A stretch of 64,000 nt of DNA, taken from Chionis minor. Taxonomy: Eukaryota > Chordata > Aves > Charadriiformes > Chionididae. The DNA lies in assembly GCA_013398295.1 (NCBI GenBank), contig VZSF01008169.1:620001-684000 (forward strand). The letters are read 5' to 3'. The notes beneath the pieces are model-generated. The model did not search any database. It was not told where the DNA came from and saw only the letters and a program-made list of their open reading frames with translations. Made by a program: the position numbers and the translations under genes. Shown piece after piece: positions 1-13,083 of this stretch (position 1 is the first letter of the stretch; every line of letters starts with the position of its first letter).

Positions 1-3000
1 ATTCAGCAGAATATGACAGAGAGCACTGTATACAAGGATGGATTGCAACCAATATTTCAATGTATGCTCTTCCTTAATTTTCAATGTTTTGGTTTCATGC
101 ATGATGTAGGAAATACACTTTACACTGAATAATGATGGACGAAATAGGTCTGTTAAAATAGGAACAACTTCTGAACACAGGGATTTTTCCAGCCTTCAAA
201 AGTTAATGTCTGATTTTTTTTTCCACATATTTTTTTCCACTGCTCTAGATACTTTGTTTGATGTTCACCTTGACTATCACATGCAGCAATAATACTGTCC
301 TACAGAACAATAGGTCAAGATCTGTTCTACCACAAAAATGAGACAATCTTAAAAGTCTCACTTAGGGACATCTTTCATATGGAAACAGTAAGTCTGGACT
401 CAGAATTCTGTGTTTCAGTTTAAAAATGTAGGTGTCGAGAAGCTGTCTTTGCAATTCTAACAAAACAAAACTAGCAAAAGGAAAAAGAAAGGGAAAATCA
501 GGCACAATAAGAATGCAGCAATTCCAAATTCCACATTTGCAGTAAAGATGAACTGAATCTATGAAATGGTTTATATATTCAAATAATGTACACAAAAAGA
601 AATTTTAATTTATGCTCCATTTCATGACAACATCCACTAACGTAAACTTCTATCTGCTCAGGCTCTCAGACAATGAACAAATTCTTTCACCTCCCATTGT
701 TAGTAAATCAAGACTGAACAAATAGGAGAAGCTAAAATAAATACATGGTAAAACTTTGGTAGATGGTCTAATTATTGGACCTGGAAGCATAATACAGTAA
801 GGTCAGACATGAGCCTAACTAAACTGCCTGGACTGCGTTGATTATGTGTACTTAAACCCTACAGAATTGTTACTTCTTCCAGTGTCATCAAAACTGTGAT
901 TGAATTTCTTCTTGCATAAAACTATTTCACACTCCCACACTGGTACTATGTGTGCTCTGAAGCAAAAGATATGGATGTTGACTGGACGTGAAGACTAAAT
1001 AATTTTGTTGTCTACCTCTGTTCTCAAGGAACACTTTTTGACTGTGGCAAGTTTAGACTACAAAAAAGAGACAGCTGAGGAAAAAATTTGTGTAGAAGGG
1101 CACATTTTTGTGTATAATGTTTTTATCAGGAAAAATGGGAAAGATCAAATACTATGATAATTTGGAAACAGGATGTTAGAAAATTTAGATACGTAATAAA
1201 TTTTCACATTTGCATTTTGTTGTATGAAGTGAAGCGTAGAGATACACTGTTCAGAAATATGAATGCAGAGACCCAAGTCTAAACCATTTTAAAGACATTA
1301 TTACGTACTATTTAGTTATTGGATGAAAAACCTATGGATATCTTTAAACTCAGTAAATTTGTAATTACTGAATAATCAGTAATTACATAACAAAAGATCA
1401 GTTACTCTGATTTTTTGCTTAAATATAACTACAACTACGTGGGGCTTTTTCAGAGGGTAAAAAAATGATAACAACTGCTCTTCCACCTTGGACTTTGAAT
1501 ATGAAGAGTGATCTGCACCACTGAAAGGTGGATGGTAGGAAATTGTCATTTTCCCAAAAGCAATATTTAACAGGTAAAGCACAAAATGTATTTTATTTTC
1601 CTCTAGAAAACAAAAATTCCAAGAGAACATGGTAAGAAAAGGACAAAATTACCAACAACGAATCCAAATTACTTCTAAGTTGGAGAAAGATTAAACACTT
1701 TCACATGGAGGCTAAAAACGCCACACATTCTATATATTGGCTTTCATAGAACTTGAAAAACAAATTTTGAAGAAAAAATTATCTGAACTTTGCCATGCGA
1801 AACATGCCAAATTAGTCAAATGTGTGAATCTAGTCAAAATTAGTCATCTAGTTTATAATAATCAGCAGAGATAGAAAGCACTTCATAGGTGAGCGACTCT
1901 AAAATAGATGGGGGACTCATAATGTGGAATGAATTACCTTATGGAGCTGCCATTTCTCTCTAACAACACAGGGAGTGTGTGATTAGTTTAGACTATAGAT
2001 CGAATGTCAAACTTCAACAATAAATAAAGTTAGGTGAGATAAATTTCTCCCATGGTTTTTAAGTATCGATTGGGTATTTCTGCAAAATAACATAATGCTA
2101 AAAAAGGCAAAAGAAATATTTCTTCTTGCTGGGATGAAATGATCAGAGAAGCAATATGGAGCTAAGTGCCTGCTGGCAGAATCCTTTCTACTGTGTGGAT
2201 GCCAGTAAAGAATTTAGTCTAACATCAACAAACAGTCCTCCCAGATGATGGGAATTAGTGACAGCAAAACTTTCATACTGATAACATAAATAGAAAATGA
2301 AGGATAACTTAAAGAAAATCAGACTCGGAATCACAGCCTTCACATCAAGATTAGACAAACAGCATCCATAGATTAGCTCTGCATGTCGAAGTCTGGCCTC
2401 TCATGATGGTACACACTAGACTATCTAATACCAACCCCTTTCTTTCTCAAACAATGTAATAATTACAGGATATTATTTCCACTACTCAGAGTCATGAGAG
2501 GCTGAAAGACAATCTAGGCTTGTATTCAAGTGAGATGAATGACATTCTTAAAGAAGGTTTTTACAGCTGAGGTTTTTTCCTACCTTGCACTTTCCCATTA
2601 AATTCAATATGCACATACCACTACTTCAGTGCTTTATTTAATTTTGTATTTGATTACACATATGAACAGATGCATACCTCACAGAGAAACCCTGACTTAA
2701 TAACGTCCAAGAAGTGAAGGAGAAAATCTGGGGGAGGGGAACTGTTACCTAACTTACAGTTTAATTCAGTATGCAAAATATCTTCATAATGATTAATGAA
2801 GACATTATTAAGAAATTCAAATATTGAGTATTGAAGTCAATAGGTGAATAAAAAAAATTAAAGGCATAGACAAGGGAGAAACAACATGTTTCAAAATTAA
2901 ATTTAAAAAAAGATGAAAAGTAATTGATGCAAAGACCTTTAATACCAGGAAGTTATTGTAGACGTAAATCTTTGCAGGACTGAGTTCTCCTACAAACTGA

Positions 3001-3229
3001 GTGTGAAACTGAAGATTTCCAGACAACATCTTCTGAAACTCTGGTTTTTAAAAGCCTGGCTAGATTAAATGGACAAGTCATTTCTGTCACTTGCTAGAAC
3101 TGGATTTCTCTCTCTCCTGAGCTTTCTTGCTATGACTTCTTAGGACACATTATGACTTGATAAATTAAAGTCTCCCACTAGGAAAGCTGCACCTGTAACG
3201 TAGTGTGCTCTTATATGTTAGCATAACAG
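1..3229. other. AT-rich intron, no recognised element
   Basis: I found no convincing exon, repeat family or RNA gene. The short open frames have no recognisable protein similarity. It is inferred to be part of the large ATRNL1 intron downstream of the exon at 45903-46060. Confidence 0.6.
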
Positions 3230-4020
3230 AGTCACAGACATGTCAACTGAAGAAACATCTCAAGCTCATGTTGTTCAGCTTTCCGCTCAAAGTCAGGCTG
3301 CTGTCAACACCAGATCAGGTCAACAGTGCCTTTTTCCACTTAAGTTTTGAAAACCTCCAAGGATGGAAATTACACAGCCATTCCATACTCATTCTGGGTA
3401 GCATATTTCAATGCAGCATTGCTAACATAATGAATTTCTTCTAATGTTCATCCGAATCTTCCAAGGCACAGCTCATGAGCACTTCCCTTGTTTTATCACC
3501 CACTATTACAGAGAAGAATTTATCTTCATCATCTCTGTAACTCCCCCACAAGTAATTGTAGTCTACTATTGGAGGCTCTTTGCAACCTGAAGAATCCCAT
3601 ACTCCACAGTCTCCACCTAACTTGTGTGCTTCAGGCCCCTGAAATTCTTTGTGACACTCCTCCTGGACCCCCTCAGCTTCTCAATGCCCTTTCTGAACTG
3701 GAACACCAAAAACTGGAGTCTCATTCCACGTGCAGCCTGCCCAGAGCTGAGTAGAAGAGGATAATTTTCTCTTAATGAGGCCCCATACTTGGGTATTGCC
3801 TGAAGCAGAATGAGAGAATCCTGTTGACTGTTGGCTAATATTCAAGTCGATGTTAGGCAATTCTATCCTGGTTAGGGCTCTGCACTTCTCACACTTCATG
3901 AGGTTTCTGTTGGCCCAACCTTCAAATTTTCTAAGGTCATCCTGAATCAAAGCTCTACTGTTTGACATCTCAAACCCTCTCCCTGTCAATGTAAGGCCAT
4001 CTTGGTTTTCTGATAAACAA
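3230..4020 (-). mobile_element. Ancient CR1 LINE, 3' portion, heavily diverged
   Basis: Read on the minus strand, this follows the CR1 3' region. It has a first-strand-like block on helix positions equivalent to gaacctcatgaagtg, then a stretch on competing for the first position, then the fossil of the reverse transcriptase C-terminal region, and finally the short 3' end near 3230. On the plus strand the diagnostic phrases are 'caccagatcaggt' (about 3308), 'cctccaaggatgg' (about 3353), 'ttctgaactgg' (about 3692) and 'cttcatgaggtttctgttgg' (about 3894). Many small indels break every frame. A 135-aa minus frame at 3681-4088 falls mostly inside it and is a by-product of the element. It is much older than the copy at 23.2 kb. 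Confidence 0.82.
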
Positions 4021-5515
4021 AACACATTTAACATTGACATTTTTCTAAGTAAAATTGATTCTTGATCCCTTTCAGATCCTTCATACATCTCTCATTTTTT
4101 TTTTTTTTTTTAATCTGTAAAAGCTGGTACAAATAGCAGTCTCACTAAGGACAAAACAATGACAACTGCATGCTCCTCTTCAATCCTCTAAAAAAATTCC
4201 ATGGTCCTCTTACCTACAGTACTACCCTTACAACTCATGTTCAAATAAGCATGCATCCAAGTCCTCTTCTGATTCACTCCTATTCAAAAAACAATCTCCA
4301 TCCTGGCAACGTAATTTAGATTTTTTTCCTGTCAAACCTGAATTAGCTCAAGCACAGGCTGGTGATATTGCATCTAAAGAGCGTGAGAAACTGCCTGGAT
4401 GCTGCACAGTTATGCCTTCATTCTCATCTAGTGTAGCATGATTGATGGGCCTGCAAGACATCAGGAATCCTTGCCCATAACAGAGAATCCTAGTCAAAAA
4501 CTGGCAAACTACTATGGCTCTAGAACAGCATAATAAGTCAAAACAGTAAAATATATTTATTTAAAAAATAAACATAGGACATCTCCCAACTTTATACATT
4601 GTTTATGATTCTACACAAAGCAGTTGCCCACACAGATTCATTTCACTCCTCAAAGTGCTGTATATTTCTGAGGAAAAATGGTTCAATACAAAATACGGCG
4701 TTTAAAAAAAAATAGCACCAGGACTCTCATTTAACACAACAAAACTAAAGTGCTATCTCTTCTGTCCTCAAAAGAGACTCCAAAAGATACGTCCTCAAAT
4801 GCAAAAGTCCCACATGATCTTTTCATCAATGTCAAAATGGAATTAGTGGTCCAAGTTTAAATCCCCTGGTGCTGACACACAACTATCATATTACTCTGTC
4901 AAACTGTGGCTAAGAGTAGAGTTGATGAAGCAATTTGGACTTCTTCCAGGGTTCTTAGATCCAGGAAAATGCCTAGCCACTATCACTAAACAGATAATTT
5001 CTGTCACGTGTCTGTAATTGTTGACACTATGGGATGCCTATTGGAAAATATCTATTTTATAGAATTCACATCGCTTGATAAAAGAAATTTCCTGGAGGAC
5101 AAAGTCAGAATCACAGAGTCACTGCTACCATGTCAGGGTATATTTAACTTTATAAAGTTGTCTGATGAATCAGAGAACATCTCACTAAGGTGAAGGGGCC
5201 ACTACACAGCAGTTATTGGATGGTGCAGAGGATGGCTCAGAACTCTTTCCCACATGAAGAGCTAAAAAAAAAAATATCTGAAATTCAAGAAATACGAAGT
5301 TCTAGAACACAGCAGTCCACACTGCAAGAACTCAACTCTCCCTAGTGAGCCTTGGATAGAGCACGTCAGGCAGAGCTAGAAAAGCCACCGAGCCATATCT
5401 TAAGTTGGGCAAAAGTTTCTGTATATATCTGTCACGCCTGACTTGCATTAAGCCACTTCACCTACGCTTGACTAGCCAGCCTGAAACCACCTCTTCCACT
5501 GAGCCTTGACACAGG
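4021..5515. other. AT-rich intron with a T17 tract
   Basis: A T17 homopolymer lies at 4095-4111, just beyond the 5'-truncated end of the ancient CR1. Otherwise no recognisable element or exon is present up to the LTR. Confidence 0.6.
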
Positions 5516-5519
5516 GAAT
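5516..5519. repeat. Possible target-site duplication, left copy (GAAT)
   Basis: GAAT abuts the LTR end at 5520 and is repeated at 6241-6244 next to the other end. ERVL insertions usually give 5-bp duplications, so a 4-bp match is only suggestive. Confidence 0.45.
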
Positions 5520-6240
5520 TCTCACGGTTTAGGCTGGGCTGACCACCAAGATGAACAACAGATGCTCTCCCCCACCTCTCTCTTCAAGGAGAAGAGGGAG
5601 AGAGAGAGACTTATGAGTTTAGAAGAAACTAAACTACTTTAATGAAAATGCTAATAATAAAATAAAAAGAAAATAATGAAATATATACAAAACCATATAA
5701 AGTTTCTAGGATGACAATCACATCACCAGCAGGCACTGGAGAAGTCCCAGATTGGACTCAGTGATGGCTGGGAACTAGATTCCGGATCTGGATTCAGGAA
5801 TGCACAGATGGGATCAAAGGCAGACAAATAGACAGGGACCTCCTCGGACGCCGGCCACTGAAGAAAGAGGGCTGACCCTTTGGTCCCTCAGCTTTTACAC
5901 TGAGCATGATGCAGATGGGATGGAACACCCTGCTGGTCAGGTTTGGGTCACCTGTCCTGTCTGCTCCTCCCTGCAGGTGTGACCCCTCTGCGCTTTTCCG
6001 CTTTCAACCCCCAAGAGGGCAAATAACGCAGGTGTCTGGCCTTGGGTGTCATAACAGTAAGCATAAGCAAGAGCCTCTCTGCATCCCATTCCTTGGCATC
6101 AGCCATCAACATTGGGCTTATCACTCAGAGTGAACAGTTTCTGCACAATATGCCATTAATTTTGGCAGTTAGAAGAGGCCTAGCTAAAAAGTAAAGTTAC
6201 CGAACGGAAAATTGGTTGTGTTTTACCTCAAACCAGGAGA
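5520..6240 (-). mobile_element. Solo LTR of an avian ERVL-type endogenous retrovirus
   Basis: On the minus strand the element starts at 6240 with TCTCCTGGTTT, where the usual bird ERVL LTR starts TGTCCTGG. It ends at 5520 with AAACCGTGAGA, where the usual end is CCGTGACA. The body contains family phrases: the 'acctgacccaaacctgacc'-like block (about 5937-5955, complement), a block resembling the usual CTCAGTATATAAA promoter but here CTCAGTGTAAAA (about 5894-5905), a T/A-rich stretch, and a GGTGGGGGAGAGC motif (complement about 5567-5579). The four bases GAAT flank both ends (5516-5519 and 6241-6244), which could be a target-site duplication. No internal retroviral gene is present, so this is a solo LTR left by recombination. 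Assignment to ERVL is from memory of the bird LTR consensus. Confidence 0.82.
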
Positions 6241-6244
6241 GAAT
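6241..6244. repeat. Possible target-site duplication, right copy (GAAT)
   Basis: This matches 5516-5519 on the other side of the LTR. Four bases could match by chance. Confidence 0.45.
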
Positions 6245-9200
6245 CCTTCTGCAACATCACGTGCACCTACCACCATCCTGCCACATGGCACACGTGGACC
6301 CAGAATTCTACAAGAAGAATAGGCTGTTGTGCTCCTTAGACTGCCCAGCCCACAAGAGTTAGCGCTGAAGGAAATCATCTACATCATCTTCATGCAAATG
6401 AAAGGGGAAACATAATTCTGCGGAACACAAAACATCTCCAAATGGCACGTTTAGGTATTCATTCCCATGTCTATTACAATGCGCCTCGTCTGGAAACACG
6501 ATTACTCCCAATTTGCTCCTTACAGCCTACAAGAGGAAATGAACAGGTTGGGGATAAGGCTGCAGACATCGTAACTCTGCCAAGTCTGTACATCTTCCTC
6601 TCCCGATACAAGCAAGGGGTATTGGATGTTGTGGAAGGATAAACAAGTGTCAAAATGTTATACTTAATTAAACTTCTAGGCAGTTAATAACCTTGAACTT
6701 GGCTCTACTAAAACGCATACTGTTCAAACGAGTTTAATTTACAAAGCTACCCAGACCACTTAGCAGAATGGACCTTTTATTATTTATCAATATGTAATTT
6801 GTTTACTGTGGTGGACTATTAAAGAAAATAAAATTCAGAAGTAATCAGATCAAATAAGAAAACAAGAAGAGCTTTTCAGGGGCAGGGAGCTCCCTTAAGC
6901 ACGGCCATAGAACATCTGATTCTGGCTTTTCATCTTTAATGACTGGAATTTCAGTTTTAGTGTGGAGGAAGGAGACTGGAGTTCAGAAGCAACATTACTC
7001 TGTATAGAAATCTAAACAGTGGCACTGTACCACACCAAATGTATTTAAAGACTGTCTGCAATTCAAGTCAAAATGTCTGCAGGAATTCGAAGTGAGTATG
7101 TATTGAACTATTTTCTGTTTCTAAAGAGGCTAATAGCCATTTTGTTTCTGCAAAATGTCACATTTAAACCTAAACCCAAAATATAATCTTATTTTGTGAA
7201 GAGTGAATTATTTGTTTGTGCAAGTGTGAGTTCACCAAAAAATGGACCCGATTTTATACTAATAAAAAAAAAATCAGATACATATGCAAGGAGATACACC
7301 TCATTACACAGTTAATCTGGCAAGCACAAAGCTAACATGATGGAAAACGCTATATTGCTCAAATTACCAGTGTTCAGATTTTGATCCTTCAGGCACCTAA
7401 TACAAAATCGTAATTACTGACTACAGAAACTAGAAAATAATAATTTTTGACAGGTATTTCATATGAAGTAAGGAATAAATTATTTCAGAACTGATTATTT
7501 TTTCCTCCATTTTTAAAGTAACTCAATTTTCTTTAGACGTGGATTAGAAATGGGATTACCCAAAACAAGCCAAATAAATATTCGTACTGCAATATCTGAG
7601 AACTGAAATATCAGCTGAAAAAACCCTGTCCTTTATTTCTTCAAAGGAATGATTTTTAAACACAACTCTTTATATATAGCATTCATTGAGGAGTTATTAG
7701 TACACGGAAATTACACCACCAAAGAAAGTAGGATTTTCATTTCCTGAAGTTTATAAAGATGAAAAATGTCTTAATTTCTTTCTGGTATGGAAAATATTTT
7801 TCACGTTTCCTGAAGAATAGAAAAAAAAACCCACAAAAAATAAAAACCCAACAAATCTACACTGAGCTATTTGAATGACTGTAGAACTTAATATGATGGC
7901 TATGGCTTTTAAACTTCATGCCTATGTGTATGTGTAGAAATAGATATAACAGACAGAGAAAATGTCCTGCTAAAATGTAAAATGGTTTTGCCAGACAATC
8001 TACTAGTTAACCCACTGGTTGGTCTCTAGCCTAATAAAAATGATAATAAAATTTTTATAGGGCTACAAAAGCTGAATTTTTAAAATTTATGCAATGTTTT
8101 GTTCATTTTAGAAATCAAATACTTGGCTAGAAAAGGCAAAACATGCACTGAATTTTGCATAAAGATCATGCCATTCAAAATAATGTATGTAAAACTCATT
8201 GGTGAGATGCCAAGAAAAGGGCAAAGCATTTTCTTAAACACGAAGAGAGTTATTTCCCAAAGTTTATTGTTATAAATGTAGAGCATGCTATAAAGCTGTT
8301 GGAACTGTGGAATAAAAATTTTGTATTTGCAATAGCACTTTTCTTGATTACTGTGGATTAGCATATTTATGAGGTTACTCAGCCTCAGGTTTAAACCCAC
8401 AAATCAAAGGTTTGTATCAGCATGGGTAATGGATTACACAGAAGTCTACGGCCTCCGATATCCCAAAGGTATGTGTCTTTCAGAAGATTTATGTATATAA
8501 TACGACTTTGTAGAAATTAAATTTTCTGATCTGTTGCGTGGTGCTTGGTGATTCCTCTCTCAAATGTGTGAAACAACAAAAAAGAAGCATTCCATTCAGC
8601 AGAGAAATTCATTGATGTATCTGCTCATTCCCCTCCTCACCTATTGATAAGGCCATGAAAGACAGAGGCTTTGATTCCTTGATGTAAATAGCACTGCTAC
8701 AACGAGAGCAGAAGTCATTGTGAGCATACTTGATTCAATTAAGCTTCTGAAAAGAGGAAGGAATCTGTATTCCAGCAGCTGTTCAGAGAACAAAAACATG
8801 AATTTTGCTCATCCTATAAACAGGACTATCATAGAACGAACCTAGAATTTAAAAAAATAGTCTCACTTTCTTCTCCAGAGGTGAATGCTGACCACATTAC
8901 TATTAATGGTAAATACCTACTGATGTCCTTTTGGCTTCTGAAAAACCAGAGCACAATGCTAAGACAAGAAATTGAAATGCCCCTTCCTGCCTTTCCGGAA
9001 AGGCCGTAATTAGCTAAAAGGTAAGCTCAGGCAGAACGGCTTTTTTCAAGATTCTGGGTACCCAAGTGAAACTTTATCATCATTGTGAAATGATGACAAA
9101 TGAAGACACAGAAACCTCATTAAACTGTACAGAGAAAGTGTCCATCAGCTCGGTTATTATTTCAGTTTGTTACTTAAGATCCACATCTAATAGCAAGAGA

Positions 9201-10262
9201 AACAGAGGTACACAAAGAAGGATATGAGAATCAGTTACATGTGCGTGCATGAGAGTGGAGATAAGAGGACACATACTAATTGATATAATTTAAAATATCC
9301 AACTTAAAAAGGTATGAGGGGGAAAATAAAACTGATTAAGCTTTCTGCATTGTATATATATTCCACTGAAGGAAAAGTGTGGGATTTTGCACGTAAGGGA
9401 TGATGCCCACTGATCTATACAAGGACAAGACTATTCTAACAGATCTGCTGCTGAAAGAACAACAGATCACACTAATATGAAAATACTAAATGCTTCAAAT
9501 AAAGTGAAAGTGATTAACTGACCTAAAAAACCCTCAGCATACTAAGAAGGAAAATATATAACATGTAAGGAAGAAAATGAGTTTAATGTTCTTCCTTGAA
9601 GAGGTGATCAAAATCCAGAAAGTGACAACTGAGACTTTTACAAGATAAAATGAAAATTAAATGATGAGGATTAACAGAACACATTGTGATCCAATTTTGT
9701 TATGTTAATTTTACTCTCTTCCATTTAATTTTTATCCCTCATTTGAAACTCCTATTATATTGCAAGCTATAATAAATTTGCAAAAAAGCAGAGACAACTG
9801 ACAGCTTTAGATTTTACCCAACCTCATAATACATTCTGTACAGTCAGGGTGATATATTGTTGATATATCATTGACGGTGATATATTGTTGATATATCATT
9901 GACGGATGCGCTGTCAGATCCAGGAAAGCATTTGTAAAAGACACAGAGAAATGTGTAATGCTAGTAAGCATGAACCTTTGATATCATATTTTTAATAACT
10001 TTCAGTAATTAAGTGGGGAAAGGTGGATGAATAGCTGGGTTTCAGGCAGATACAGAGTGATGTAAACCAAAGAGAAGAGCAGGACCTGCTCAGCTTTTTC
10101 CACCTTCTTTTTCCAAGAAACCAGGCTAGCCCTGCTAGCGTTTTGGCAATGAGACAATGAACTACACTGAGAGGTACTGGCAACAATCATCTCCATGAAA
10201 CAACAATGTTTGTAACAAAGTCTCAATAACTGAAATATGGAAATGACAGTGTAATGCATACA
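6245..10262. other. AT-rich intron, largely unique
   Basis: I recognise no mobile element or exon apart from the 28-bp tandem duplication at 9848-9903. Short frames on both strands show no family similarity. Confidence 0.6.
9848..9903. repeat. Perfect 28-bp tandem duplication
   Basis: Two identical adjacent 28-bp units occur at 9848-9875 and 9876-9903. Each begins GGTGATATATTG and ends ATCATTGAC. Every unit holds two near-identical half-sites of the form TTGATATATC / GTGATATATT, so there is a shorter internal echo as well. The next two bases (GG) start a third copy that then stops. Perfect identity suggests a recent slippage event. Confidence 0.95.
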
Positions 10263-10426
10263 ATCATAGAATCACTGATCAAGATCATCAAGTCCAACCA
10301 TCAACCTAACACTGCCAAAACCACCACTAAACCATGTCCCTCGGCACCACGTCTACCCGTCTTTTAAATACCTCCAGGGGTGGCGATTCTACCACTTCCC
10401 TGGGCAGCCTGCTCCAATGTTTGATA
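10263..10426 (-). mobile_element. CR1 LINE 3'-end fragment
   Basis: The CR1 3' terminus is at the left, starting 'atcatagaatcac' on the plus strand. It is followed by 'aagtccaaccatcaacctaa', 'actaaaccatgtccct', 'tttaaatacctccag' and 'cctgggcagcctgctccaat'. It shares these phrases, in complement, with the plus-strand copy at 23197-23757, so both belong to a similar subfamily. It is severely 5' truncated. Confidence 0.93.
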
Positions 10427-10631
10427 AAAACATCACACATATGAGACACATCACCTAGAATTGTGATCTTGAAGGATACCTGCAAAGTTCAGAATGGGCT
10501 GTTCCCACCTCATGGACAAAGGGCAAGGCACTTCATTCACATCCACTTTAGTTCATAAAGACCTTAGTCATTTAGAAGAAAAAAAATACTCAAAGTTGTC
10601 AGCACTGAGAGTACTTTTTATTCTCACTTTT

Positions 10632-10696
10632 TGTCACGGTTTTGGGCCGGATTGGCCACCAAGGTGAATGACCGATGCTCTCCCCCACCTCTCTTT
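10632..10696 (-). mobile_element. 3'-end fragment of the same ERVL-type LTR family as 5520-6240
   Basis: Plus-strand bases from TGTCACGGTTTT to CCCCCACCTCTC align almost base for base with 5520-5584, including 'ccaccaag.tgaa' and 'gatgctctcccccacctctc'. On the minus strand this is the last 65 bp of the LTR, and here the canonical terminal CA is intact. The similarity stops abruptly after about 10696, so the rest of the LTR has been lost or was never inserted. Confidence 0.85.
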
Positions 10697-12879
10697 AAAA
10701 ACTGTATTTCCAAGTATATTTTCCAGACGCTCTAATTGTTTAATTAGGCATGGACAACCAAAGAGTAACCATTCAGGTGCTGAATAGCTTTAACAAAATG
10801 CAAATACAAAGAAAATAAACACACTTTTTCTGCCAGAGCACTTCATGCTTTCAGAGAGCAAAAGAAAATGCTTCTGAAGTGCCCTACAAAATTATAATGT
10901 TGGCCTGAACTCTGTTGAGATATCAGTAGTGCCTTTTCCTTTCTCATGTTGAATACTTCGTGTCAACTTAAGGCAGAAATATATAAGATCTGCTTTCGGG
11001 GGTACTTTTTCAGCTATCTAGATTCTTTTCATTTGAGTAGGAGCAGAGAGTGAGTTTGCAGAACAGAATTTGATCCCAAATTAATGAATAGCATCTTCTG
11101 AACAAAACAAGTATATGAGTCAGGGCAAATATCCTGCATGAAAATAACATTCAGAAAGACAATGAATTCCGTTCCTGTTACACAGAGATATACTCTAGGA
11201 TTCTGAAACACCTCATTTGCTGTACCGAATCTATATGGCAAGGGAGTCAGGCAATGAGCAAGAAATCTATTTGGAAGAGTTAGTCAAGTAAGGTTTGGGT
11301 ATCTTCCAGCCTTCCTCTACACTGCAGTAAAATAATTTCTACTTTTAACTGAGGACACGTTTCAAAAGGGCAATACGGTAATTTTCTAGGAAATCCTTTA
11401 AAGAAACTGTTTTCAAAGAATCAAAGCTACAGAATGTAGCTCTGCCTGTCCTGCATGAAAAGCTTTGCCTCAAAGACTGATTTTAAACACATTGCATAGA
11501 AAATTAAGGATCTGAAAAACTTAGTGCCTACAAGATTTGTAACAAGAGTACATAAGAGGTGGCCTGAAGGAAACTGAAGGAAAGACACCTACATGAGCGC
11601 ACACATTATCAGATATCACTGAAGCAAATGGAAGAAAATACTTGTGAAAGCACCAACTATTCACATCAATTTTAGACAAAATGTCAGGACAAACTATTAG
11701 GTTTTCTGCAGACACCTAGGAAACTTGAGGTTGCTACTTGGCTCCCATAGCTACTAGTTTCGACAAGGTTATCATTAGCTGAGCTTGCCCCCCAAAAAGG
11801 TAAAACACTTTTGGTTACTATAGCCTTTATTTGGAAAAATTAAATTTCTGAAATGAGAAAATGAAAAAAGTTTTTTCTTAGAAAAAACTGAAGCAAAAAC
11901 TTAGTTTAACCTTCAAATATTTTCCTGGAAAGGTTTAGAAATAAATAAATTTTCCCCAAAAGTTTTCCTACAAAATCATCATCATTTTTGACACAAACAA
12001 CAATTATTACACTCTATAAGCCTGAGCAGACTTTCGTAAGAGTGGTATTGAGCAGGGCACAGAAGAACAAATATTAACAATGCTGTCCTCAGAGAGATGA
12101 ATACCTTTAAAAGACAATGAGGACTATCTGGCTTCAAGCACAGGAAGGTGTTGAAAAATAAAGTTAAGAAATTAAAATCACAAAGTTTATTCCCTGCAGG
12201 GTGAACTTTCTCACGTACAGATTTTAAAGGTATCTTTCTTGCCAAGAGCCATATGCAACAGGTATCCTCAGAGTATTCCAGGAAAGATTTTCAGCACACT
12301 TTCTGGGACAAGACTACCACAGAAAGGTATCTTCAACTAAATGCACTGACTACACTCAAAAACAAGGGTTATTTTTCCCCGCCCTATGATTCCAGAAAGT
12401 CCCAAGATCATTCCCTGTGTGTAGGGTACAATCCCTACACCTTTCTGTACACATGAGAACTGAGAACTTACTCACAGTTTTCACTAAGACATGAACATAC
12501 TTATAAAAAAAACAGAGAAGATTTTGGATATTTCTTATTTCTAAGAACTAATGCGTAATTATTTTCTAGCTGCAAGTGAGTTTGTTTTGTAATTCTTTTA
12601 TGCATCTGTAGAGGGCTTAATGCTGATTTATGTTGTTTACTGAAATCTTGACTTAGCCTGCTGGGAAACAGTGCAACGAAAATAAACCATGTGATGTTAT
12701 TCAAAGGTTACAGGGGATTTTCACAAATGAGATGTTCTATACAGCAACATTCTTCTAGCACAAATACATTCTCAATAATCATTTTTTAAAACAGTTAAAG
12801 TTTTTTACATACCAATTGCCTTTTAAAACCTGAACCTAAATCAAAAGAAAGTGAAAGACAAGATATTTCATTTAAACAT
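10697..12879. other. AT-rich intron, nothing recognised
   Basis: No repeat family, exon or RNA gene is evident. The minus-strand frames at 11029-11241, 11521-11715 and 11982-12245 lack splice context and protein-family features. Confidence 0.6.
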
Positions 12880-13083
12880 TAGAAATTTTTTTACTGCGAG
12901 GATGATCAAAGACTGGAACAGGCTGCTCAGGTAGGCTGGGTATTGATTCTCCACCCTTGGAGATATATTCAAAACCTGACTGGACAAAGCCCCGGACAAT
13001 TTGCTTTAGCTGAACTTGCTTTGAGGGGTCAGACAATCTCCAGATGGTCCTTTCCAACCACAATCATTCTCTGATTCTATGAT
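12880..13083 (+). mobile_element. CR1 LINE 3'-end fragment
   Basis: The plus strand reads 'actggaacaggctgctca', then 'cttggagatatattcaaaa', then 'cctgactggacaaagcc', then 'ggtcctttccaacca'. It ends in the CR1 octamer-like tail 'attctctgattctatgatt'. The octamer tail at 13067-13083 marks a genuine CR1 3' terminus. The copy is strongly 5' truncated. Confidence 0.95.

Noticed and set aside
3681..4088. 135-codon minus-strand open frame
   Set aside because: It lies mostly inside the ancient CR1 and its translation has no coherent family signal, so it is explained by the repeat.
5800..6133. Two overlapping plus-strand frames
   Set aside because: They lie wholly within the ERVL-type LTR, which is non-coding here, and on the strand opposite to its sense.
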